From a virus, in the IMG/VR virus record IMGVR_UViG_3300036861_000692, positions 1 through 34,733 of that record: DNA of 34,733 nucleotides; one strand, 5' to 3'. A program made the position numbers and the translations under genes. Shown here in pieces: positions 13,957-22,950 of the stretch (position 1 is the first letter of the stretch; every line of letters begins with the position of its first letter). Under the pieces are notes generated by a model, which made no database searches, had not been told where the DNA came from, and saw only the letters and a program-made list of their open reading frames with translations.

Positions 13957-14321
13957 GCTCGGAGTGCCTCGATGAGCTCATCCTTCGACATGGACGAGTA
14001 GCCCTCGACCCCGCGCTCTTTCGCCAGGGCCTTGAGCTGGACGACCGTCCGGTCCTCATAGGGACCGCTCCCGGTGTCTTCCTCCTCCACCAATACCGTC
14101 GCGCCGCGCTTCTCACCCGGCGCCTGTGTCGCCGTCTCGACCTTGTCCCATCGGCCGAAGGACGTGACCTCCTCGAAGTGCTCGGCGGCGCCTGCCTTGC
14201 CGAGCTGCTTGAGGAGCGGATGCCCCACGGGGACGATGTCCCCCTCGGAGACCGTGACGAATTCACCGTTGAACTGCACCCCAAACGCGTGCTTGGCGCG
14301 GAGATAATCGTTCTTCTTCAT
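13953..14321 (-). CDS. Head-tail region protein with C-terminal SAP/Rho-N-like domain (122 aa)
   Basis: ATG 14321 follows AAGGAGGCTCG. Residues 1-52 form a small beta domain ([12 protein letters not shown]). After an acidic linker, the last 35 residues ([12 protein letters not shown], then [10 protein letters not shown]) match the helix-extended-helix pattern of SAP/Rho N-terminal domains that bind nucleic acid or proteins. It follows the capsid gene and its hairpin; a structural or head-completion role is likely. Confidence 0.72.
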   Translation of the reverse strand: MKKNDYLRAKHAFGVQFNGEFVTVSEGDIVPVGHPLLKQLGKAGAAEHFEEVTSFGRWDKVETATQAPGEKRGATVLVEEEDTGSGPYEDRTVVQLKALAKERGVEGYSSMSKDELIEALRA

Positions 14322-14343
14322 CGAGCCTCCTTCGGAGGGAGCG

Positions 14344-14368
14344 GGGGGAGGGCATGGTGCCCTCCCCC
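14344..14368 (-). terminator. Hairpin downstream of the capsid gene
   Basis: GGGGGAGGGCA (14344-14354) and TGCCCTCCCCC (14358-14368) form a perfect 11-bp stem with a three-base loop. On the minus strand it begins 24 bases after the capsid stop. No U tract follows, so it may act as a partial terminator or as a 3' stabilising structure that raises capsid mRNA over downstream connector mRNA. Confidence 0.7.
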
Positions 14369-14391
14369 TCGTTCGCTTGCTCCCGCTTGTC

Positions 14392-15891
14392 CTACGTGGT
14401 GCCGGTTCCAGCGCGGAACGCGACCGGGTCGAGCACCTTGGATCCGTTCCTCCACCACGCGAACAGGCCCCTCTGTCCGGTCGGGAAGCCGAACCCGGCC
14501 CCGGCCACAGCCTGCTGCGTGAGGTTCTGCACGAGCTCGACGTTCATGCCGACCCGATCGATGATCTTGAACATCGAGAAGTCACCCAGGAGGATGTCCT
14601 TCACGCCGTTCACGATCGTTGCAGGACACGTCGACAGCTCGTTCACGGCGTAGCCGAGCAGCCGCAGCCCGGTGTTGCCGTTTCCACCCGAGGACGCCGG
14701 AGCGTTTCCCATGAGCTCACCGATGCGGAGCCAGAGCTGCGCGCCGCCTGCGGTGTCCAGTGCCCGGATGATGTTGTAGATCGCCCGGTTCGCCACCCAC
14801 TGCGCCCGAGGCCGGAAGCGTGGAGCGAGCGCGGCCTCGATCGCGTAGAGGTTCGCCGCGGTGATCGTCAGACCCGTGGCCAGTGCCGTGGTGCCGGTCG
14901 CACCCGTGAAGACACCGAACGGGTTCGGCGGTGTGCCGTTGCCGGTGTTGAACGCCGTCGCCTCCTCGTCGTCCTTCGCATCGGCGAATAGGCGCGCGAG
15001 CCCGGCGTCCATCCCCGGCCAGTCGCCCTCCGCCTCCACGGAGAACGGAACGAAGGCCTGGACGCGCGAGCAGACGATCGCCGGCTGGGCGAGCGTCGGC
15101 GTGTTGTCGGTCGTGACCGCGCCCTCAGCCGCACGGGAGGCGGTGATCGCCGCCGCCGTTGCCCCACGCCACTCGTTCGAGCCGACGATCGGCTCGACGT
15201 TGGAGATCGCCCGCAGTGGGTTGACCACCGAGGCCGACACCGGGATGAGCGTCGGGTCGAGGGTGAACGTGATCGGGATGCCCGTGGTGCCGAGCGAGAA
15301 CGCACGCTGCTCCTCGTTCGTCATCGGCACACCGGACATCCACTTGCGGAACGCCGCGCGGTAGGCCGGCGACCCGGTCTTGAGGATGCGCCGGGCGAGC
15401 TGCCCGTCGTCGGTGTCGAACTCGTCGAGCAGGCGAGCGATGTGCTCCTGCACCTGCTCTCTCGGCAGCGCCCCGGGGCGCTCGGGGAAGTGCGCGAGCT
15501 CCACGGCCCGCATCGCCCGGTCCCGATACTCCTGCCGTCCCCGGGAGGGATCGTCCGGGTTGAACCGGACGTTGGAGAGGTCGTAGATATCCCTCTCCTT
15601 GGAGCTCACGCGCTCCTTCGGTGCCTCCCATGCGGGCGTGGCCCGGGCCGGATCCGCCGGTCCGTTCGTCGCGATGTGCTTGAGGTACTTCTCGCGCTTG
15701 TCGAGCTCGACGACCCGCTTGTCGATCTCCTCGTTGGTCTCCACGAGGTCCGCGTATCGCTCGCGCGCGTCGTCCGGGTATGGCAGGCCGGCGTACTCGT
15801 TCTCGAGCGCCGTCAGCTCGGCCTTCACCTGCCCCTGCTTGTTCGTGAGCTCCTCGATGGAGCGGAGCTCGTTCAGCTCGTTGACATCCAT
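14392..15891 (-). CDS. Major capsid protein, HK97 fold (499 aa)
   Basis: The first 75 residues form a charged coiled coil like the HK97 delta domain, normally removed by the protease; the shell domain follows. Visible family elements include the P-I-V-G-S-N-E-W region, [21 protein letters not shown] and the C-terminal [11 protein letters not shown] 15891 is nine bases after GGAGG; ATG 15900 is almost in contact with that site. The 5' end overlaps the protease gene by 19 bases. At 499 residues it is longer than HK97 gp5 (about 385), partly through the N-terminal extension. Confidence 0.95.
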   Translation of the reverse strand: MDVNELNELRSIEELTNKQGQVKAELTALENEYAGLPYPDDARERYADLVETNEEIDKRVVELDKREKYLKHIATNGPADPARATPAWEAPKERVSSKERDIYDLSNVRFNPDDPSRGRQEYRDRAMRAVELAHFPERPGALPREQVQEHIARLLDEFDTDDGQLARRILKTGSPAYRAAFRKWMSGVPMTNEEQRAFSLGTTGIPITFTLDPTLIPVSASVVNPLRAISNVEPIVGSNEWRGATAAAITASRAAEGAVTTDNTPTLAQPAIVCSRVQAFVPFSVEAEGDWPGMDAGLARLFADAKDDEEATAFNTGNGTPPNPFGVFTGATGTTALATGLTITAANLYAIEAALAPRFRPRAQWVANRAIYNIIRALDTAGGAQLWLRIGELMGNAPASSGGNGNTGLRLLGYAVNELSTCPATIVNGVKDILLGDFSMFKIIDRVGMNVELVQNLTQQAVAGAGFGFPTGQRGLFAWWRNGSKVLDPVAFRAGTGTT

Positions 15892-16925
15892 GCCAACCAT
15901 TCCTCCCTGGTGCGGAATCTCCGCACCTCTGGCGCTGCGGGCAGAGGCTTTTCCTCAGGAGGCTTTTCCTCGGCGCCCTTCCTGTTCTTCAGGGCTTCCT
16001 CGATCATCCGGGCCAGCTCGCCCGGACGCCTTCTCGCCAGCTCGGCCACGGTCTCGGTGGCCGGCCGGAACTCATCGGTGAGGGATCGCACGCCAGCGGT
16101 GGCGCCCACATAGGCCGGGAACGTCACCGGGCCCGTCTCGAACACGGAGGCCTTCACGATCGACCGCTCCGGGAGCCCCTCCGGATTGTGATCGGAGAGT
16201 TCGGGCCGCTGCACGATCGTCTCCTCGTCGATGCCGAACCGGAACGACGCGCCGTAGGCACCGGCCCGCAGACCATCGACCACGAGCGACGGCACCCCGG
16301 CGAACATCGGCGCCTCGGCCACGCCACCGACATCGGTCTCGCGCGCCGTGACCGGATGTCCGAGCAGCTTGTCGCCGAGCTCGGGATCCCGGCCGTGATT
16401 GAACGTGATCTTCGGCATCCGCTCGGCGAACGAGTCAACGAACGCGCCGGGGAGGACCCGCTCCATGAACCGGCCCTCGAACCAGGAATCGATCTCGGTC
16501 CACTCGTTGAACCGCGCGAAGTTCACGACGAGGGTCCGGCCCCCGTCGGATTCCTCGCGGAGCTCGAAGTTCTCGGCCGATGGGGCGATCGCCCGGTACA
16601 GATCGGCCCGCGGAAGCGCGGACGCCTCCTGGGCCTGGATCGTTGACATGTGCGCCTCCAGGTGTCGACGGGCCTCGGCGGCGTTTGTGAGGCCCTGGGT
16701 CTGTCCGAACCGCTGCAACGCGGCGCGGACACCGGCCGCATTGGGGACGGGTGCCTTCGCCAGGTAGTGATGGGGGAGCTTGTGGCTCGAGCGGAGCGCG
16801 GGATCGCCGGAGGTCTTGCCCGCGCAGATCTTGTTGTAGTCGGCGGCCGACGAACATTGCGTCATCGCCTTGTTGCCGTCCCATGCACTGTTATCGATCG
16901 CGGCCCGCGTGGGCTGATCGACCAT
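15873..16925 (-). CDS. Prohead protease with N-terminal accessory domain (350 aa)
   Basis: The C-terminal half is an HK97-type (S78) maturation protease: F-N-E-W-T-E-I near residue 135, catalytic His in F-N-H-G-R-D near 172, and the serine region R-S-I-V-K-A-S-V-F-E-T-G-P-V-T-F-P near 250. Residues 1-85 form a separate domain (W-D-G-N-K-A-M, C-x(12)-C spacing, P-H-H-Y and N-A-A-G-V-R-A-A-L) that I recall fused to or next to such proteases in other phages; its function is unknown. The tail is Pro/Glu-rich. ATG 16925 follows AAGGAGG, four bases after the portal stop. Confidence 0.9.
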   Translation of the reverse strand: MVDQPTRAAIDNSAWDGNKAMTQCSSAADYNKICAGKTSGDPALRSSHKLPHHYLAKAPVPNAAGVRAALQRFGQTQGLTNAAEARRHLEAHMSTIQAQEASALPRADLYRAIAPSAENFELREESDGGRTLVVNFARFNEWTEIDSWFEGRFMERVLPGAFVDSFAERMPKITFNHGRDPELGDKLLGHPVTARETDVGGVAEAPMFAGVPSLVVDGLRAGAYGASFRFGIDEETIVQRPELSDHNPEGLPERSIVKASVFETGPVTFPAYVGATAGVRSLTDEFRPATETVAELARRRPGELARMIEEALKNRKGAEEKPPEEKPLPAAPEVRRFRTREEWLAWMSTS

Positions 16926-16929
16926 TGGC

Positions 16930-18315
16930 CTAGCCTCCTTCGGCGACCGGTGCTGGCACCTTCCCGTTCCCGGTCGGCGCGAGCTCGGTGCCCGGTGGCT
17001 GGAGCTGCACCGAGAACAGCCCGGTGTGTTTGAGCAGCGACAGGTCGTTGTCATCGACGGCCGCGACCACGGACGCCTGCTCGAATCCGGCGTCGACGAG
17101 GGACCTGATCGTCGCGGCGCGCACCTGCAGGATCTCGGCGGCGTCCTTCTGGTCCTCCTGCAGAAACGGTATGTCTCGATCGTCGTACCAGAGGCGTGCG
17201 TCCGACGGTGTCGTGATGATCGTCTGCAGCGAGCCGGCGAAGTTCCGCCAGGTCGGGCGGGCCCACTCGTCGGCGAAGGCCCGGCGCGCCTGGCCATAGT
17301 TCGAGTACGTCGCGGCCTGCAGGCCCTCGGACAGTCCGACGAGCACCGGAGGCACGCCAGCCGCCGCAGCGATCCGCGTCTCCCCGGCGCCCTGGGTCTG
17401 CTTGAAGTCGACCTGCCGCAGGTTCGCGCCGATCACCGTGGCATCGGCACCGCCCCCGAGGAAGATCCGCTGGTACGCGCCCTGGAGCCCCTCGGGGTGC
17501 ATCTCCTTGAACAGCTTCACCCACTCTTTGAACTTCTCCGGGGTGATCAGCGGATCGGACTTGACCAACAGGTTCGGCGTGGCACCGCCCTCGAAGAACT
17601 TGAGCTTGTGGGTGGTGGCTGCGAGGTCGCCCTCGATCTCCCGGATGACCGGCGAGATCCACGACATCCCCCGCCAGGGCGCGAGCGGGTCCGGCATCGG
17701 GGCGAAGTGCGCCACCCGGTTCGGCAGCAGCGGGATCGGGTCCTTGCCCCCAGCCGTTCCACCGGGCTGGTAGAGGTAGCCGAGCACCTCCGCGCCGAGG
17801 TCCCAGCCGTTGCTGTCCTTGGTGTCGGGTATACCCGACACGATCGTCACCCAGTCCGGCCGGAGCACCTGCAGGCGATCCGGTGCCACCCGGGCGATGA
17901 ACGCGTTGCCGGCGAAGTCGGCGGAGACCAGAGCCTTGCCGAGCAGGTCCCCGGTCGTTCCCCCGGGCCACGGGCGCTCGAGGAGATTCAGCGAGGGGTC
18001 CGAGAACAGATCCCCCGGCCGGCCCTCGCGCATCCGCTGGAACGCAAAGCGCGCCTCGGTGAAGACTCGCAGCCGCACGGCGCAGCAGGCGAAGACCACT
18101 GCGTCAGCAAAGAGCGCGCCGTTGATCCAGCCCGAGTATCCGGGGGCGATCCTCTCCTCGTTACCCTGGAGCGTCGTGTTCAGCCCGATCGGATAGTTGA
18201 GCCCCAGGTACGACATCCAGGTGTCGAACCCGAGTGGGTCGTTGCGCTCCTGGATGTTGGCGAGCTCGTCCTTGAGAGCGAGGCCACGGCTGAAATCAAA
18301 CGTGAAGCGTCCCAT
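16930..18315 (-). CDS. Portal protein, HK97 family (461 aa)
   Basis: The dodecameric DNA gate of the head. Family signs include V-F-A-C-C-A-V-R-L-R near residue 74, L-L-E-R-P-W-P, the F-F-E-G-G-A-T-P-N-L-L segment near 240, and the strongly conserved V-G-L-S-E-G-L-Q-A-A-T-Y-S-N-Y near 325. Length is normal. ATG 18315 follows GAGGAGCCGG, nine bases after the TerL stop. The conserved segment is also echoed at 12181-12210. Confidence 0.95.
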   Translation of the reverse strand: MGRFTFDFSRGLALKDELANIQERNDPLGFDTWMSYLGLNYPIGLNTTLQGNEERIAPGYSGWINGALFADAVVFACCAVRLRVFTEARFAFQRMREGRPGDLFSDPSLNLLERPWPGGTTGDLLGKALVSADFAGNAFIARVAPDRLQVLRPDWVTIVSGIPDTKDSNGWDLGAEVLGYLYQPGGTAGGKDPIPLLPNRVAHFAPMPDPLAPWRGMSWISPVIREIEGDLAATTHKLKFFEGGATPNLLVKSDPLITPEKFKEWVKLFKEMHPEGLQGAYQRIFLGGGADATVIGANLRQVDFKQTQGAGETRIAAAAGVPPVLVGLSEGLQAATYSNYGQARRAFADEWARPTWRNFAGSLQTIITTPSDARLWYDDRDIPFLQEDQKDAAEILQVRAATIRSLVDAGFEQASVVAAVDDNDLSLLKHTGLFSVQLQPPGTELAPTGNGKVPAPVAEGG

Positions 18316-18324
18316 CCGGCTCCT

Positions 18325-19899
18325 CTAGATCGACGCGATCATCGGCTCGCGCGCGCCCTGCGCCGCGTAGAACATGGCCCGGTCGTAGGCGAGCACAGCT
18401 GCCACCGCGAGGTCGATGTGGCGCGGGGAATCCCGCGTCTCCTTGGTGATGTAGGCCCCGTCCCGGTGCTCCTTCACCACGGCGTTGTGGAGGTGCCGCG
18501 AGAGCCCGGGGTTCCCGTCGTGGGCGATCCCGGTGCCGTTGACCACCGCAGCGTAGAAACGAGCGCACGCCGGCGCCATCCGGACGATCGAGTTGGTCGG
18601 GAACTCCACCACCTGGCGATAGCGGTCGGTCCACTCCTCGATCTCCGAGGTCCATCGGTGTGGGTCGCACGCCATCTCGCGGACGTCATAGGTACGAAAT
18701 GCCCGATCGACCGCAGCGTCAACCTCACCGCGGGGAACCCGCCAGTCCTCCCCGGCGTTCTCGGGCCGCTCCCACCAGTCCAGCACGAACAGGAACCCAT
18801 CGAGCGTGCAGCCCACCAACCCTGTGCAGTCCCGGTTGTATGAGCCGTCGAATCCGAGCACGACCGTCGTCCCGGGTTCGACTTGCCGATTGGCCTCGAG
18901 TTGCCCCCACAGCCCGGCCGGCAGCCAGGATCCGGAGGGGCGAACGAACTGGCCGAGGTGGTAGCGGCGGAACTCATGCTCGGGGATCCGGTCCACCTCG
19001 TAGCGGGCCGCGATCCGCTCAATATCCACCCACGAGGCTGGCATTGCCTCCCGGATGGCCGCTCGCAGCTCGGCCGGATTGTTGAGGTCGTACTCCGTGG
19101 TCGCCGCATAGCGGACGTACAGGAAAGTCGGGTCGACGATCTCTCCGGCCGCGACCTTCTCCCCGTAGGCCACGAGGCCGCCGATGAGCGAGTCCGGCTG
19201 GGCATCGTCTGGCGTGCTGATGTTCAGTTCGAGCCCTTGGTCCCGCTTGGAGAGCGAGTTGCCGATGACCAGATGCACCCGACGCTGGCGTGGCAGCGTC
19301 CACTCGTGGAGCTCGTCGGCGATGAACGCCGTGGGGAGCCCGCCCTCGTTGGTCCCGCCCACGCCGGCCACTCGGAACAGCCGGCCGGGCTGGCCCTTCA
19401 CCGCGATCTCGGTCTCGAACGCCTCGAGGAACGGCGCCACGCCGCTCGACTCGTGGGTGGCCATGATGTACGTCGGCTCGAACAGTCGATCCGTCTGCTC
19501 CCACGAGGCCGCCGCCAGCGGGATGTTCGGCGATTTCCGCCGTGTCGGGGCCCCGCTGGTCGTGACCGTCGTCGGGCCCGCGAGCTCGGCCAGCCCCACG
19601 GCGCCCAACAGCTCGGTCTTACCCCAGCCCTTCGGGCCGATGAACAGCGCCCGGCGCACGACCCGGCGATGCGTCTCGGCATCGACGAGATATAGCCGCC
19701 GGAGCAGGAACCGCTGGAACGGATCCGTCAGGAACGGCTGCCCGTAGAAGTCACCCTCGGCGTGGACGAGGTTGCCCTCGATCCAATCGGCGACGACGCC
19801 GCCGAGGTCGATGAACCTACCGTTCGGGGGCGGCGAGATCGCTGCTGGCGTCGCCAATTTCGACGAGGGGCGGCGCGTCGTCGCGGTCGATCTCCCCAT
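18325..19899 (-). CDS. terL: Terminase large subunit
   Basis: The packaging motor. Walker A is G-P-K-G-W-G-K-T at residues 88-95, Walker B A-F-I-A-D-E at 191-196 with catalytic Glu. The nuclease domain shows aspartates in L-G-F-D-G-S (351), A-C-D-P-H (412) and H-I-D-L-A-V-A-A (496). 524 residues, normal. ATG 19899 lies 83 bases inside the TerS gene; GGAGG six bases upstream supports this long overlap rather than a later start. Confidence 0.95.
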   Translation of the reverse strand: MGRSTATTRRPSSKLATPAAISPPPNGRFIDLGGVVADWIEGNLVHAEGDFYGQPFLTDPFQRFLLRRLYLVDAETHRRVVRRALFIGPKGWGKTELLGAVGLAELAGPTTVTTSGAPTRRKSPNIPLAAASWEQTDRLFEPTYIMATHESSGVAPFLEAFETEIAVKGQPGRLFRVAGVGGTNEGGLPTAFIADELHEWTLPRQRRVHLVIGNSLSKRDQGLELNISTPDDAQPDSLIGGLVAYGEKVAAGEIVDPTFLYVRYAATTEYDLNNPAELRAAIREAMPASWVDIERIAARYEVDRIPEHEFRRYHLGQFVRPSGSWLPAGLWGQLEANRQVEPGTTVVLGFDGSYNRDCTGLVGCTLDGFLFVLDWWERPENAGEDWRVPRGEVDAAVDRAFRTYDVREMACDPHRWTSEIEEWTDRYRQVVEFPTNSIVRMAPACARFYAAVVNGTGIAHDGNPGLSRHLHNAVVKEHRDGAYITKETRDSPRHIDLAVAAVLAYDRAMFYAAQGAREPMIASI

Positions 19900-20341
19900 A
19901 CAGATCCTCCAGCCGGCGCCGGGCCTGCGTGAGCTGCAGCCCGAGCGAGAGCCGTGCCCTTGGGTTCAGGCCGAATCGATCCTCGAGCGCACGGATCTCC
20001 CCATCGGTGGTCGCCAGATACTTGGCGAGCGGGTGCAGGACGAGCTGTCCCTGCGAGCCGAGCGCCGTCGGCCCGGCATCGAGCGCCTTGATGGCTCGGT
20101 AAGTTCGCTCTCGTTCGTCCTTCAGCTTGGCCAGACGCTCGAGCGCCTGAACGTCGGTGTCGCCCTGGACCGCTTTGGCCACATCGGAGCGCCAGAAGGC
20201 AAACCACCACGCGCGGGTGTCCCGAAGCAGCCCCTTGGGCGGCTTGGGGACCTCGAGCTCGCCGACGATCGCCAGCTCGGCCTTCTTCGGGTGGTTGCGC
20301 CTCAGCGGGCGCTGCTTGGGAACCGGCCCGCGAGCACCCAT
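19817..20341 (-). CDS. terS: Terminase small subunit, P27-like (174 aa)
   Basis: The start M-G-A-R-G-P-V-P-K, the basic segment and the P-K-P-P-K-G-L motif, followed by D-T-R-A-W-W-x-x-F-W, are typical of P27-family small terminases. The rest is helical, with a Pro/Leu-rich hinge (L-H-P-L-A-K-Y) near residue 100 and an acidic C terminus. ATG 20341 lies behind GGAGGTTTTCG. It should bind the packaging site, which is probably close by. The region 20342-20414 just upstream holds no gene. Confidence 0.9.
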   Translation of the reverse strand: MGARGPVPKQRPLRRNHPKKAELAIVGELEVPKPPKGLLRDTRAWWFAFWRSDVAKAVQGDTDVQALERLAKLKDERERTYRAIKALDAGPTALGSQGQLVLHPLAKYLATTDGEIRALEDRFGLNPRARLSLGLQLTQARRRLEDLYGEIDRDDAPPLVEIGDASSDLAAPER

Positions 20342-20414
20342 CGAAAACCTCCAACCCGTACAACGCGTGAAAAACCCGTACACGATCGGAGCCGACTGAG
20401 CGGGTGTGGAATCA

Positions 20415-20729
20415 TCACCCTCTGTTCGCGATCGATTGCCGCCCCCCCACCCCCACTCCTCGCGACGAGTTGCACGATCGACAGAGGACGCGGAGCTCAC
20501 CGTCCTCGCCACCCAGGGAGCGAGGCACGACGTGGTCGGCTGTCAGGTCATGACTCGGATGAGGTGGGCGCTGCCAGCCAGGGCAGAGCCATCCATGCTC
20601 GGCGACCCACGCCGTCACCACCTCGGACCGACGACGCTGCTCCACCGACGTGCGCTGGGGCACCCCGTGGTCGGGGCACCGGGATCCCACCGCCGTGACC
20701 ACGCCGCACAGGAGGCAGGGCTTAGCCAC
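20415..20729 (-). CDS. HNH endonuclease (104 aa)
   Basis: Two zinc-binding CxxC pairs frame the protein (C-L-L-C and C-R-S-C) with the HNH core L-T-A-D-H-V-V-P-R-S-L-G-G and the downstream L-C-R-S-C-N-S-S. HNH proteins next to the terminase are widespread and some are needed for DNA packaging or cos cleavage. GTG 20729 with AGGGA six bases before is preferred; TTG 20735 is also possible. It overlaps the end of the repeat protein gene by eight bases. Confidence 0.9.
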   Translation of the reverse strand: MAKPCLLCGVVTAVGSRCPDHGVPQRTSVEQRRRSEVVTAWVAEHGWLCPGWQRPPHPSHDLTADHVVPRSLGGEDGELRVLCRSCNSSRGVGVGGRQSIANRG

Positions 20730-21708
20730 CCTCAATCCCTGACAGCACTCGGCCTCTGCCTTCCATCCCCACCAGCCCGGCGTCCCCCTCGAATGCCCCC
20801 CCCGTCAATGCAGGGTCCCCGTCGGTGATGAACACCCTGTACACACCACCGATAGCGATCGCCCGAACATGGATCCGACCGTGGGCTGGGGCAAAGGGCA
20901 CCAGCGGTGGAGGCGCACCACTGGCCAAGTCACGAACATGGATCCTGCCTCGAGCAGAGCCCAGCCCGATCTTCAGTCCGCTCGCTGTTCCTCGAAGGTG
21001 AGACCTACCGACCGCCGAGGCGATGCCACGCTTGAGACCACGGGCTGTGCCTCGAACATGGCTACGACCAGTCGCCGAGCCGAGCCCGATCTTGATCCCG
21101 GTCGCTTTGGATCGGACGTGGACCCTGCCGATCGCCAGAGCCGACGGAATCGCGGGCGGAGGGGCGCCCGTTGCACGACCTCGGACATGAGCTCTGCCTA
21201 CCGCCGAGGCGATGCCACGCTTGAGCGGTGTCGCGGTACCGCGAACGTGGACCCTGCCAACTGCGGACCCGATCCCGATCTTGATGCCGGTGGCCTTGCC
21301 CCGGACGTGGACCCTGCCAACCGCTGGAGCCGACGGAATCGCAGATACCGCGGCACCGGTGGCCGTCGCTCGCACATGAGCTCGTCCTCTGGCCGCGATG
21401 ACCGCCGTGGGCTTGGCCGTTCCTCGGACGTGGACTTGGCCCTCGGCCGGGATTGGGGCAACCGCCCTCGTTGTGGCCCTGGCGTGGATCCGCCCGACAG
21501 CCGGTGCGCTGCCAATCTTGAATCCGGTGGCCGTCGCGCGAAGATGGATCCTACCGATGGCCGGGACACTCGGAATGAGGACAACCGCCGCGCCTGTGGC
21601 CTTGCCTCGGACATGGATTCGCCCGATTGCCGATGCGGTCTTCGCCGGGATGAAGGCGGCGCGCTGCCATCTGACCCTGATCCGCCGACCGCGCCCCAGC
21701 CTAGCCAC
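20722..21708 (-). CDS. Basic repeat protein, 13 copies of a GR-x-H-x-R unit (328 aa)
   Basis: After a short basic N terminus, residues 26-294 consist of about 13 units of 18-24 residues. Each begins near A-x-G-R-(I/V/A/S)-H-(V/L/A)-R and continues with a short A-T-G-like turn and a hydrophobic stretch. The alternating pattern suggests one beta hairpin or a solenoid turn per unit. The repeat part has almost no acidic residue, while the last 34 residues are acidic and Gly-rich. GTG 21708 is three bases after the upstream stop. No family is recognised; a fibre, decoration or DNA/polysaccharide-binding role is conceivable. Confidence 0.75.
   Translation of the reverse strand: MARLGRGRRIRVRWQRAAFIPAKTASAIGRIHVRGKATGAAVVLIPSVPAIGRIHLRATATGFKIGSAPAVGRIHARATTRAVAPIPAEGQVHVRGTAKPTAVIAARGRAHVRATATGAAVSAIPSAPAVGRVHVRGKATGIKIGIGSAVGRVHVRGTATPLKRGIASAVGRAHVRGRATGAPPPAIPSALAIGRVHVRSKATGIKIGLGSATGRSHVRGTARGLKRGIASAVGRSHLRGTASGLKIGLGSARGRIHVRDLASGAPPPLVPFAPAHGRIHVRAIAIGGVYRVFITDGDPALTGGAFEGDAGLVGMEGRGRVLSGIEGG
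20842..21633 (-). repeat. Tandem coding repeats of about 54-72 bp
   Basis: This stretch codes for the 13 GR-x-H-x-R units. Some units remain nearly identical at DNA level: 21012-21035 and 21200-21223 share a long run including CCGCCGAGGCGATGCCACGC, so recent duplication or gene conversion is likely. Unit lengths stay multiples of three. Confidence 0.85.
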
Positions 21709-21711
21709 GGC

Positions 21712-22446
21712 CTACCACCTCGAACTCCGCCGCATCGCGGGCCCGAACAGCACGTAGAGACGACCTCCGCCGAGCGGCGGCGGGGGTGGCGGTCCAGGAT
21801 GGACCATGATGGTCTGTGCACGCCATGCTGCTGAGACGTCCACGCCGAACGTGCCGGGGTTTTCTGCCACCCCGGTCGTTAACTGGCGCTCAGCCGCGAG
21901 GATGAGCCCACCTAGGTTGGTGCCCGCGATGCCGCATGATTTCTGCCGCGGCGGCGACGGCGTGTAGTTCGTCGGAGATGTGTTGCCCCAAGTATCATCA
22001 TCCGCTTCCTCACCCGCCATGCCAGCGACGGCGATGAACAGGTAGTCCTTGGAACTACCCGGCGTTGCCGATGCAGGCGGGTCAGGCGTTGCTGACGTTC
22101 CAGTCGCAGTAGTACCAATCTGGGGAGCCTGTGTCGCTGGATTCGCCGCACCTGAGATCCGATAGACCATGTCAGCGGATCGCGTGCTCGCAGATGTTGT
22201 GAACGTATAGGACGCGGGTTCAGTCCCATCCATCCACCGGTACGCGATGTGCAGTCCGTTCGCTACACCCTCATCCAACAGTTCGGTCCAAGCAGCGTCA
22301 GCGTTCCAGGTTGCTGCCGTCGAACCGATGTCTGAGATCTTGATGGCGAGCTGGCCTGCCGTCGGCGTCACCATAGTAATGACGTGGCTAGTGCCCGCCG
22401 TGGTCGTGGCACTCTCGTCGACCTCTTCTACAACCGGTGAGGCCAC
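21712..22446 (-). CDS. Beta-rich surface/tail protein with poly-Pro C terminus (244 aa)
   Basis: Residues 1-215 form a beta-sandwich-like domain rich in Thr, Ala and Ser (A-T-G-T-S-A near 115, then D-Y-L-F-I-A-V-A-G-M-A-G). A similar layout is inserted in the large minor tail protein at 5550-7394. A run of six prolines and a C-terminal R-R-S-S-R-W segment follow. GTG 22446 lies behind GGAGGCCGGA. The gene belongs to the adhesin-like block upstream of the terminase. Function inferred only. Confidence 0.75.
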   Translation of the reverse strand: MASPVVEEVDESATTTAGTSHVITMVTPTAGQLAIKISDIGSTAATWNADAAWTELLDEGVANGLHIAYRWMDGTEPASYTFTTSASTRSADMVYRISGAANPATQAPQIGTTATGTSATPDPPASATPGSSKDYLFIAVAGMAGEEADDDTWGNTSPTNYTPSPPRQKSCGIAGTNLGGLILAAERQLTTGVAENPGTFGVDVSAAWRAQTIMVHPGPPPPPPLGGGRLYVLFGPAMRRSSRW

Positions 22447-22455
22447 TCCGGCCTC

Positions 22456-22941
22456 CTAGGTCCGGCAGACTCGCATACCGGCCCGGATGGCAGCCGCAAC
22501 GGTATCGCCCGTCTCGACCAGCGCTCGGAGCACCCAGCCCTCACCGAGAGCTGAATCCGGCTCATCGCCGAGAGGCCACGGATAGCGATACAGGCCCTTA
22601 TTCGGATCGAGCGAGAACTCCTCCTCGGCCACCGTCTCGATCACCGTCGGCTCCGACGTCCAGCTCTTCCCGGCGGCAAACCCGGTCGCTGCATGCCGAC
22701 CATTGGACTGCTTGACCGTCACCGTCGTTGAGTTCGTGCCCGGGGCGTTGGTGGCGAACGTGCATCGGGCCACAGCGAGCTTCACCGTGTTGTTGGACGA
22801 GGTCACCCCATCGAAGTCCAGCCAGACTTCCTTGAGCACCACGCCGAAGTTCGCATTACCGGCGATCCCGAGGATGCTCTTGACCGTTCCCGCCGCAGCT
22901 AGGGCGACCTCACCTTCGGTGTGGGCCTTATACATGCTCAT
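22456..22941 (-). CDS. Structural protein of the adhesin block (161 aa)
   Basis: A strand-rich protein that begins M-S-M-Y-K-A-H-T-E-G-E-V-A-L-A-A-A-G-T and has F-D-G-V-T-S-S-N near residue 45. Similar openings occur in phage structural proteins of unknown role, possibly head or tail decoration. ATG 22941 follows TAGGAGAAGCCC. No catalytic motif is visible. Confidence 0.7.
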   Translation of the reverse strand: MSMYKAHTEGEVALAAAGTVKSILGIAGNANFGVVLKEVWLDFDGVTSSNNTVKLAVARCTFATNAPGTNSTTVTVKQSNGRHAATGFAAGKSWTSEPTVIETVAEEEFSLDPNKGLYRYPWPLGDEPDSALGEGWVLRALVETGDTVAAAIRAGMRVCRT

Positions 22942-22950
22942 GGGCTTCTC

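Noticed and set aside
17026-18843. Plus-strand ORF of 605 codons opposite portal and terminase
   Set aside because: Antisense shadow of conserved genes; composition is low-complexity Arg/Pro/Asp/His and no family resemblance is seen.
20415-20729. Diversity-generating retroelement or intron linked to the HNH gene
   Set aside because: No reverse transcriptase or template/variable repeat pair is present, and the HNH gene is a stand-alone terminase-linked type.
20842-21633. Regularly spaced DNA repeats that resemble a CRISPR array
   Set aside because: Units are variable, keep multiples of three and encode the GR-x-H-x-R protein; there are no conserved repeats with unique spacers.
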